Of a stretch of 64,000 nt of DNA, positions 21,263-30,976 are shown one piece after another (the first letter of the stretch is position 1; each line of letters begins with the position of its first letter). Source of the stretch: Hyparrhenia diplandra (taxonomy: Eukaryota; Streptophyta; Magnoliopsida; Poales; Poaceae); NCBI GenBank assembly GCA_015847255.1, contig JADLZK010006479.1, positions 496,001 through 560,000 on the forward strand. The letters are read 5' to 3'. Both the position numbers and the translations under genes were made by a program. The notes under the pieces are model-generated. The model was not told the DNA's origin. It did not search any database and saw nothing but the letters and a program-made list of their open reading frames with translations.

Positions 21263-23938
21263 TTTTTTTTTTTCTCTCGAATACGCACGAGAGTGCATAT
21301 CTTTGCATTAAGAAGAAATAGAGTATATGTACAAGAATGCCGGTGGTGGCGGCGGAATACACTATAGGGCTACATATATAAAAAACGCGACAACATCGGG
21401 AGAAAGAAATCAAAAATCAAGGCTGAGCCAACGCTCAAGTCCTTTCGCCCCATCTTCAATCCGCGGTCGGCTTCACGGATGATCCGTGATGAGGTCGTTC
21501 GTCGTGGTCGAGGAATCCCTCGAAGCACCTTGCATTGCGCCCTTCCGGACTTCCCAAGATACTAGCGCAAAAAAGAGAGTCGAGTCCCGCGCGTTTGTCG
21601 CCGACGAACAAGCCGCGTACCGTCTCCACCAACGAATCAAAGAAAACCGCGGGTGGTGGGCACCGCGGTTTAACGCCGAAAAGAATGTAGAACCAAATTT
21701 CTTTGGTGAAAGGGCACTCGGACATGATGTGATCAATGGTCTCCGGCCTTGCTCACATAGGTAGCATTCCTCGCGGGCCCCCGGCCGCAAGCCGCGAACC
21801 TCGCGATCTCCCGTCCAATGTCGCCGCTAAAAGCCACCCGGAGGAAGATTTTAATCTTCGGCCGAGCCCAAGTTTTCCGGATAAGTTTGTGTCCCTCGAA
21901 TGGCAATCAACCCGTGTGGAGCATATTGTACGCCGATTTGGCTGTGTAATCGCCCATCCGAGTCCAGCGCCATATAGTTTTGTCCGGTTGCTCATCGAGC
22001 TAGAAGTCAAACGGTGTTCCAGAGAAAGAGGTATTCAATGATAGCATCGCGGACATACCTCCGTAAATATGCCTTGTCCACGCCTGGCCGCTGGCCAGGC
22101 CATCACGGACAATTTTAGATTGGTGCGTGCGTTTGGATACCGATTGGTGTAAGCAAGGCGCGATGTCAAGAACAAATTCTTCATTGATCCATCTATCTTC
22201 CCCAAAAAGCGTGTTCGACCATCTCCAACGATAGGAAAGGTCGACGCCTTTGAAGAAAGCTAGAACCTCAGTGCGGTTTTGATCGTAGTTCGACTCCAAG
22301 CACGGTTGTGATCAATCTTCAGAGCCATAGCCATTTGGTTTGGACGGCGTACCCTTGTAGCTTGAGGTCACTAATGCCTAGACCTCTAACCTCAGTCGGC
22401 TTGCACACTGTTGGCCAGCCAGGAGACCATACATTTTCCTTGAACAGAAGTATTGGAGCCGGCCCAAAAGAATTTCCTGCAAATGTCGTCGATTTCTTTC
22501 TTTGCCCATGGTGGTAGATTTTCTGCAACCATGGCATAGATGGGGACTGATCGAGTACAGATTTGATCCAGACCAATCTGCCACTGCGCGCCATCAAAGA
22601 CCCATGGCACGGTGGCATTTTCCGTGCGACCGCTTCGACAATGGACTGGCAGTGAGCTTTAGGGATTGATTTGGTACTAAGCGGTAAACCAAGGTACTTG
22701 ATTGGGAAAGGTTGAACCTAGCAGCCAAGGACAGCAACAATCTGATCCAAAGATTCATCTCCACCGAAAATAGGCGTCACGGAGCATTTGGCCATATTTG
22801 TTTTCAAGCCGGACGCGTCCCCAAAAATTTCTAGAATTTCTTTCACCGCCACAGCCTCTTAAACTGTCGGTCTGATGAACAAAATCACATCATCGGCATA
22901 TAGGCTGCATTGGAATTTGATCTCAGCAGGTTTCATCTTCCGCAGTACGCCATCTCTGGATGCCTTGCTGAATAGGCGGTGTAGTACATTCATGGCAATA
23001 ATGAACAACATCGGAGATAGTGAATCCCCCTGGCGAACGCCACACGTGTTTGATGGGCGGTCCTTGCTGTCCATTTAGCATGATTCTGGAAGAAGCCGTG
23101 CTGAGAAGGGCGGCGATCCAGCTGCACCACAAGTCGCCAAATCCCCGCGCCTTGAGCACCTCCAACAAGAATGGCCAAGACAGGGTGTCGAAGGCCTTGG
23201 AGATGTCAAGTTTGAGTAAGAGCATGGGCACCTTCTTCTTCCTAATCAATACAGCAGCCCTCTGAATATATTTATAGTTGTCATGGATGCTACGGGTTCT
23301 GATGAAGGCATTCTGATTTTGTCCACAATTTCATCCATTCTTGGTGCAAGCCGTAGTGCCAGAATCTTTGAAATGAGTTTAGCAAAGCTGTGAATCATTG
23401 TAATTGGATGGAAGTCACCAGGGCTGGAAGCACCAATTTTCTTGGGCAGCAAAGTGATTAACGCACAGTTCAATTTGGATAGGCTGTGGATGTCACCAGT
23501 TTTCAAATGCCTGAATGGCTTCCATCAGCTCCACCTTAATGATGTGCCAGGCTGATTTGTAGAACGCACCAGTGATCCCATCTGGCCCCGGCGCACGATC
23601 GCTAGGTAATTCTTTAATTGCTGCCCATACTTCCTCTTGGGTGAACGGAGCCTCTTGGTCAGAAAGGTCTGTAGCAACAATTCCGAGTGCATGGAGACCC
23701 AAAATGTTGTCCACAGCCGCTGCAGTTCCAAAGACTGCAGCAAAGTGATCATGTAAGGCCAACTCTATTCCCTCATGTTCAGCCACGGTGTGCCCAGCAA
23801 CATTGAGAGAAGGGATGAAATTTTTCCGTTTTTTTCCTCGCGCAATAAGATGGAAATATGCGGTGTTGGCGTCTCCTTCTCTGAGCTGTCGAACTCTGGA
23901 GCGCTGTCTGGCTATCGTGCGTTCCAGTGAAGAGAGCC
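21263..23938 (-). mobile_element. L1-type LINE, minus strand, with reverse transcriptase remnant (block copy 1)
   Basis: The poly(A) appears as a T-run at 21263-21273. On the minus strand the reverse transcriptase is readable in pieces. These are REGDANTAYFHL near 23870, APFTQEEVWAAIKELPSDRAPGPD near 23640, LLKLDISKAFDTLSWPFL near 23200, CGVRQGDSLSPMLF near 23010 and YADDVILF near 22890. A C-terminal zinc-binding domain (EECYLCEQGR) follows near 21770. Many 1-2-nt frame changes break it. The 5' end is lost at about 23938, where a different LINE starts in the opposite direction. A second copy lies at 58355-61020. Confidence 0.85.
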
Positions 23939-24753
23939 CGGCTCAGGTTATTATCAGTGAATTCCTGATGATATGGGAGAGGCTGCGGCCGGTGCATATT
24001 GACCCAGACACACCGGACCTTATCCGTTGGAGGCCATCTGCGGATGGCTCATACTCGGCGGCCTCAACTTATGGTGTGCGATGTTCTTCAGATCAGTCAG
24101 GCTGTTGGGAGCAAAGGAAATTTGGAAGACTGTGGCTCCGCTAGGACTTCTGGCTTGTGATGCATGGGCGATGTTGGATTGCCAAGCGCCGCTTTGGGCA
24201 TGGTCTGCAGAACTCGGACAGGTGTGTCTTCTGTGATCAGATGCCGGAGACCATCGATCATCTTATCATCGGTTGTGCCTACAGTAGGGAGTTCTGGAGC
24301 ATTCTGCTTCCTAGGCTGCACCTACAGGAGTCGGTGTTCGTCCAAGAAGAATGGGTGATTCAGCGGTGGTTGCGTAGCCGGAAGATTGTTGCTAAGCAAG
24401 GCCGCAAAGGCTTCGATTCGCTCTTCTTCCTTGTTGGCTGAATGGCTGGGCTATGTGGATGGAGAGGAATGCAAGGACCTTTGATGCCAACTCCTCCAAT
24501 GCGGTTTGTTTTTGGCGATGAGAATTCAAGAGGAGGCTAATGAGTGGTGCCTAGCTGGGTACCGAAGTCTCCTGTCATTGCTAGCGCTCATGTAATGTTA
24601 GATAAAGTCACAAAATTGTTAGGCGTAAATCACAACCTCTTGGTGCTAGCCTTGGTAATCTTTGGATTACTGTAACTGCTTGTGTAATGGACTTGTTCAT
24701 CATCTTTTCCTGCTTAATGAATGCCGTGCTCATGCACGTTCGAGAAAAAAAAA
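23939..24753 (+). mobile_element. L1-type LINE, plus strand, 3' part only (block copy 1)
   Basis: Plus-strand frames encode IRWRPSADGSYSAASTYG near 24020 and then the zinc-binding domain (DRCVFCDQMPETIDHLIIGC) near 24220-24280. The tail ends in an A-run at 24745-24753. The zinc domain differs clearly from that of the adjacent minus-strand LINE, so the two are different families joined 5' to 5'. A second copy lies at 61021-61843. Confidence 0.8.
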
Positions 24754-25140
24754 GCTATTGTAGAGGCTGACTCTAGTTTCTCATTGAAAGCATGTTTTTC
24801 TTTAAATTTCGAGAATCATCTGGAGGGCACTAAACACCTGCCATTATTTCTGACCAAGTAGTCGTGCTATTTTTATTTGCAATCTCTAGACCTTATAAAG
24901 CTATAATATTTTTTCCATTGTGTATGCACTACAATTTTGCAAGATATAAATTCTAGTCCATTGAAAGTTACGCTCAGGTCCCATTGTCTTCAATTGAAAA
25001 ATATGCTACTTATGTTATGAAATGTTTAACATATGCCTAATCTGTGTGTATATGTTCCTAGTTAGTTCCTATTTTTACCCTTAACAATCTGTGCATATAT
25101 TTTTCTATACTGTCGTCATTAACCTTGAACGCTCTTCTCA
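24754..25140. other. spacer between the LINE block and the GARP fragment
   Basis: The first 41 bases (to 24794) are also present after the second LINE block at 61844-61884, so the block duplication extends past the poly(A) tail. The remainder is AT-rich and unrecognised. A possible splice acceptor (CTTCTCAG, ending near 25140) precedes the GARP coding sequence. Confidence 0.45.
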
Positions 25141-25615
25141 GTTGCCAGCGGCGGCGGCGGTGCTGGGGCGACGAGGCGGCACGGACGCTCAAGCGGCCGC
25201 TAGGCCGCGTGTGGACGCCGCAGCTGCACAAGCGCTTCGTCGACGCCGTGGCGCACCTCGGCATCAAGAACGCGTGCCCAAGACCATAATGCAGCTGATG
25301 AGCGCCGACGGCCTCACACGCGAGAATGTCGCGTCCCACCTCCAGAAGTACCGCCTCTACCTCAAGCGCATGCAGGGGGCTCGGCGGCGGAGGAGGGAGG
25401 CGGGGGCGGGGCGGAGCGGGGAAGCCACTCCTCGGGGTCCGTCGTCACCGACGCCCGATAGCGAAGCACCTCTTCGCCACGGGCCCGCCCCTTCCTCCTG
25501 CCCGGCCATGGCCACGGCCACCCGTGCGCCCGCCGCCCGTATCCGACACCAACCCGCCCTTCTCCCCCATGGACCACCACCACGCGGGCGCCACGGCGCA
25601 CAATTATTGGCTTCA
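25141..25615 (+). pseudogene. GARP (LUX/MYBC1-type) transcription-factor fragment fused upstream of NLR-2
   Basis: GARP proteins of the LUX/PCL1-MYBC1 group bind DNA through a single MYB-like domain in the nucleus. The sequence encodes DEAARTLKRP and then VWTPQLHKRFVDAVAHLGI (25188-25274). A one-base loss at about 25275 shifts into KTIMQLMSADGLTRENVAS and HLQKYRLYLKRMQG (25277-25375). One extra G near 25377 shifts again to a Gly-rich linker with KHLFATGP and PMDHHHAG, which resembles the C-terminal half of MYBC1-like proteins. The domain is nearly complete, with the SHLQKYR signature intact. After the second shift the frame runs without a stop into the NB-ARC part of NLR-2. A splice acceptor upstream suggests that a first exon is missing. 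Confidence 0.8.
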
Positions 25616-28600
25616 ACATGGATTAATGAATGTTGAAGTACATGACAGCAAACAGTTCACGCCATCGCCGCACATGTCTGCCAGTTCGTTAGTTCAGAAG
25701 GCCTCGCAGATGGATGCCACCCCATCAAGCTCCTCTTCATCAATCAACAGGCAAGAGATCATAGGAAGAGTTAAAGAACATAAGTATGAGGAGATGAAAA
25801 TAGGAGTAGATACTGAGCATGGAGGAATTGTTGGAAGAGCTGATGAAAAGCGTGATATCATTGAACTCATTATGTCACATGGCCCCAGTAACAAACGTTT
25901 TACCATCATCTGCATTACAGGTGGTCAGGGTCTCGGCAAGACGACCCTTGCTTCACTTGTTTATTGGGATGATACTATGTGCAGATCATTTGAAGCAAGA
26001 GCATGGATGTGCTTGTCTCATGTAACCGATATTGAGGAATTACTCAGATCCACAGTGTCATCTCTTACTGGTGTCTTATGCAGGCTCAACGATCGAGATG
26101 AGCTTGAAGAATTGGTGAAAGAAGAACTCATGGGAAAGAAATTCTTTCTTGTCTTGGATGATTTGCATGGGAACAATGTAGAGATCTGCAGACTTCTACT
26201 TCCGCTGTTGAGCGTTGGCGACAAGGGAAGTGCAGTCATGGTCACCACAAGCACCAATATGGTTGTTGGGAGCCTTGGCACAGCACATGCTTACAACTTG
26301 AAGCCTTTCATGCACGACAAGTTCCTGAATATGGCTACGCCCCACTCTGTACAATACTCACCATTGAAAGATGTCATCAGTAGAATGCCTTCAGAGTTTT
26401 TTGGCTTCCCCACATTCGCCAAGGTGATTCGTGGCATTGTATATTCAGCATTCACTCGGGAGCATCTCGAATTGGATGAGTGTCTCGGTATGCTGACAGA
26501 GACCTTGAACAAACCAGACAACCTCCTAGACAATCTGTTATGTCTCAGTTATAGCTACTTGAGTCCAAATCAGCAGAGGTGCCATGCATACTGCTCAATG
26601 TTTCCAAAGGACTATACTTACAACAAAGAAAAGCTGCTAAGGCTTTGGATGTCTCAAGGATTCATTGTACCAGATAGAGAAAAAAAGACAGGGATGGTGA
26701 CCGTGAAGATGCCTTTGATGAGTTGTTGCACAGATCATTCTTCGACCATTGTCCCGCTAGTGACTTCAAGGAACAAAAGTATGTAATGCATGAGTTCTCT
26801 TCTCATGCTGCACAGACTGCGTCTGGTGAAAAGTTCTTCAGAGCACATGATCATGAGTTAGATTGCATACCAAAAGATGTTCATCACTTATCAATTATTC
26901 CCAAACAATGTGATTCAAAAAATATACTTCAGGTCCTTCGCAGAATTCAGAGATTTGAGCACGTTTCTACTCGTATATAACTCTCAGCTGGATTCTTCTG
27001 ATAGCCAGTTCCATGTTATGGATGTTAAGGCACTTGACCAGTGCTTTCGCAATTTTAGATGTTTGAAGACTTTGGACTTGAGTCATACCGATATAAAAGA
27101 GCTTCCAGAATCAATTGGTCACATGACGTCTATGTGCTTTCTTGGACTAAATAACACAAACCTCAGGAGACTTCCCAATTCCATATGCAACCTTTTAAAA
27201 TTGCAAACTTTGGAGTTGCAAAATTCAGCATTCCTGGTGGAGCTGCCAAATAATATCAAGTATTTAAATAGCCTTCATCATCTTGATGTTACAAAAGAGC
27301 ACGGTCCAATCTATGTTCCTCCTGGAATCGGACAGCTGAAAAATCTTTGGACTTTAACAACATTTACTGTGGGAGGTGTTTCATGGAATTGCAAACTCTC
27401 TGAACTAGCACAGCTGAATAGCCTGAGAGGGACTCTTCACATCCAATGTCTGAATGATGTTGAAAATGCAGGGGATGCAGAGGGGGCTTGCCTAGCTGCA
27501 AAGAAGCTCAACAAATTATCACTAGAGTGGTGCTACAGTGGAGAAGATGATGAAAGCAATGACCGGATATGTGTTGCAGAACATGTTCTTGATGCACTTA
27601 AACCGCATAGTCTCCTAGGGGAGCTGAATATTAAAGGTTATTATGGCCTAAAACTCCCTAGCTGGATAGCAGATCATACACTGTCCGACCTGATCTCCAT
27701 CACACTTGATAATTGCTATAATTGTAAAAGGCTCCCTCCTCTCGGTACTCTTCCATCTCTCAGAAGCTTGTTCATTCAAAACCTTAGAGCAGTTCAACAG
27801 ATAAGTTATGATTTTTATGCCAATGGAACCATCAATCACAAGAGCTTCCCGAAGCTAGAGACACTGAAGCTGCGTGATATGTACAATCTAGAGTGTTGGC
27901 ATGATATATTGGTTGGCGATTTCCCTTTGCTTCACAGCTTATCGATAGAGAGGTGTCCGAAACTAAACTCTATTCCTCATTTCCAATTCATATCAAATAC
28001 TTCAATAATCTCCTGCAGCAGGCTGAACTTGCCTGACCTGAAATCTCTTCAGACATTGAAAGTTGGAAACCTGAAACAGGGAAAGTGCTTTGCCCTTTCA
28101 TGTGAACTGTCCTCACTTCTTATGCTAGAGCTTGCATGCTGTGAACATCTTTGTTCAGTGGAAGGTCTCAGCCGCCTGCAATCACTGAAGCATCTCAAAT
28201 TCAGAGGTTGCCCCAGGCTCAACTTCGATCAGGATGAGCCACTTCCATATACACTTGAAACTGTTGACGTTCACAGCAACTGCTATGCGCTCAGCAACTG
28301 GCGGCCACATGGATTCGACGAGTTGCTGGATGCTAGTGAGGTCTGTACTGAATTAGTATTACCTCGTTTGTGTAATTTTCATTTCATCATGCCTATAGCT
28401 TGCTATATTTCTCTATTTTTCGGCTTTGTTTACCGACTTCTACCAAGTGTGGTTCCTGAATTGATATTGTTTCAGAACTTTTAGCATGAGAACTTCGAAG
28501 TTGCATTAGTCTGGTTGTGCTTCTGTTGGTGAGCTAATGTTTTGTATACAGGTATACCGGAAGTTCATCAGGAGGAAATGCCAGGACGACAATGGAGATG

Positions 28601-28641
28601 GTGAAGTGATGTTCGAGGAACCTTGTAGCCCTTCCTATTAA
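25326..28641 (+). pseudogene. NB-LRR gene (NLR-2) with a GARP-derived N terminus
   Basis: The predicted exons are about 25326-28340 and 28552-28641, with a GT...AG phase-0 intron; the last exon encodes VYRKFIRRK to a stop. No coiled coil is visible. The GARP-derived linker is followed by a Ser-rich segment and the NB-ARC. NB-ARC motifs are P-loop GGQGLGKTT (25920-25946), kinase-2 FFLVLDDL (26142-26165, with His where the usual Trp sits), a degenerate GLPL (GFPTFAKVI, near 26403), RNBS-D CHAYCSMFP (26580-26606) and MHE instead of MHD (26786-26794). LRRs span about 27000-28330. Frame changes lie near the A-run at 26682-26690 and near 26960. The start at 25326 is only the first ATG of the open frame and lies inside the GARP domain. 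The altered motifs suggest weak nucleotide cycling or a sensor-type partner, but this is inference. Function is uncertain. Confidence 0.8.
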
Positions 28642-30976
28642 CTGTTCATGCACTTACATTGTTTTATAGCTTTATTTACACTGTCCTATTATTATATTTA
28701 CACTGAACTTTCTGGTGTAATTTATTGAACAGAGTAATGTAATTTGGGGATAATTGTAGATCTCAAATAAACATATACCAAATTTACAAATTACTAGAAA
28801 TCATACGCGGCGTTGCCGCGCCCTGCCTGCATCTGGTAGTGATGTGTGAGTCATTTGGGGAGATATATGATATATGTAATTTCTATCAAGTAGAATTAGA
28901 ATGGATTCAATACATATCGACATGTACTGCCTCATTAAGGAGATCATTCTCAAGAAAATATGATGTGTCTAATCGCCTATATCAACTTGAAGGTAGATGT
29001 TGTCAAAAAAAAAAAATTGAAGAGAGAAAAATAAGTTTTGAATATATGATAAGCTTAATATAGCGATACTGAAAAAGTTTGGACTCATGATAACCAAAGT
29101 GGAGATGTCAATATCTCATAGATCTCGTGTAAAAAAACATCCCATGGATCTACACGATGGACACCACGGAGGCACCACATCGACACATGACTGCAGCTTG
29201 CAATGGCTTCATACTCTTCTCTTTCAGGTCTGTCTTTTGTTTTAATGTTTCAACCTGTTGAATAGTCGCTGCAAGATTGTGTAGAAGGGAAAAAGTCAGA
29301 ACACATGCTCTTTTCGGTATGTATCCCTATACTGAGTTTTAAAATGGAGATTCGAGAATAGGAAAAGCGTGATATATTTGTTTCATGTGCAAGGGAACTT
29401 TGCTGATATCATGTGGAACCAGAAGTGATGAAAGCTATAACCTGGTCTAGCTAGTTATACCTTTTTTTTGTTTTTACCTATTTATCTTTTTTTTGACTGT
29501 TAGTGTACCATATTAGAATGTTTCAAAAAAAATGAAGTGAATTCCAATTTGGTTAATTTTTGGCAGGACTTGGTGCATATTGTTTTTCTTATATAGAGAT
29601 AATAAGAAATTTAAACGAGCTTCTGTAGTTATGTTTACTGTTGTTCTATCTCTACTGCTGAGAAGAAATCAGGTTATTACCTAGAGATATGTGATGAAGG
29701 ACCTTGACTGGGCCCATCTTTTTATAGAGTATTACTCCTATTTGCTAATAGTTGTGATACCGATATGCTCGGGCCGTCGTTTTTCTGGCGATAGTACAGT
29801 ATGCTTACAAGATCATTTTTTGTTGAAAATACAAAGTGTAGATTGCATTTCGCTTGCAGTGAGAGGGTGCTTTTGCTGGATAGACTTTCAACGAGGGGAG
29901 TGTAAAGCCATGAATCTGGATGCAGCTTGAGAGGAGAGTGATTACAGAATATAAACTGGATGACCAACCTTGATAACTTTTCATTTGCCATTTGCTGACA
30001 GGGATTTCTCGCAGACCAAATTTTGCCTAAAATAACCTATACAATTTGATCTGAAATCCATCAAATTAGCAAGCCCAAAACAGCTAGGTTAAATTTAGGC
30101 AGCTTTTCAGTTTCAGCTTGCAGGCTGCGTTGTTGAGCTTGCAACTGATTTACACAGCTTTAGATTGCTTCTCATCCTCACTGAAAGAGCTGCCATACTC
30201 GATAATGCATGAGAAGCCTTCTAGTTCATATGGCCTTGCCTTCGTGTGACAAACAAAAGGCAATAAGGCATGGCACAGAGGAAGATTTCAGTGGTGCCAG
30301 ATAAAAATTCGATGAACAGTATGAGTTGTTTGAACGTAGCAACAGACTGAATTTTCACTATGTTTTAGTATGCTCTAATGAATCAAAGACCATAGATCTC
30401 CACCAGAGAAAGATTTGCATATACAAAGTATAACTGTCCTCTGAAGAAAGCCACCTTGTAGTCATTTCATCGAGCATATGGTGGGTGCAATCCAATGTGC
30501 CGTCGCTCGCAGCTGCAGGGCCGCAGGAGCATCAGTGGCGCATTCTATGGCGTGGGAGGGAGCACAGGGGCACGGGAAAGCTATGCAGGGTCGGCGCGCT
30601 GCATTGCTGCTTGTCTTCATTGTCGTGGCAGCAACACTTTGACCTTCTTCCGACGGTCGCCTAGCAATGTCATTTACAGATGATATGCGTTCTACTCTCT
30701 ATCGCATGGTGCTGCTCCCCAGTGCGGCAGTTGTAGGGCGAGGCTCCTCGGCGACCAGCGCGACAGCGCGGCAACCAACTTATTTCTGTGCATTCCAGAC
30801 ATCATAGGGATCTCAAATAAACACATGCCAAATTTATAAATTATTTCTATGAATTGCATATCAGAGAAATTAGAAATACATGTCAAATTCTTTACAAATT
30901 TTAGAAGAAATTATTTCTATGCATTCCAGACATTAAAGAAATGTATGTCAAATTGTTTACAAATCCGTTTCAAATT
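28642..30976. other. noncoding DNA downstream of NLR-2
   Basis: No gene was identified. The phrase ATCTCAAATAAACA(T/C)AT(A/G)CC with its following A/T sequence occurs at about 28762 and 30811. Imperfect tandem units with TTATTTCT(A/G)TGCATTCCAGACAT occur near 30780, 30841 and 30911. A short palindrome (CGCGGC-GTT-GCCGCG) lies at 28806-28820. A GC-richer patch at 30490-30690 is open for about 62 codons but matches nothing I know. Confidence 0.45.

Noticed and set aside
23900..24000. Twin-priming inversion of a single LINE
   Set aside because: Both halves have their own zinc-binding domain and poly(A), and the domains are from different families, so they are two elements.
28806..28820. A short perfect palindrome as a terminator hairpin
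   Set aside because: A 6-base stem is expected by chance in sequence of this length, and such terminators are not used by plant nuclear genes.
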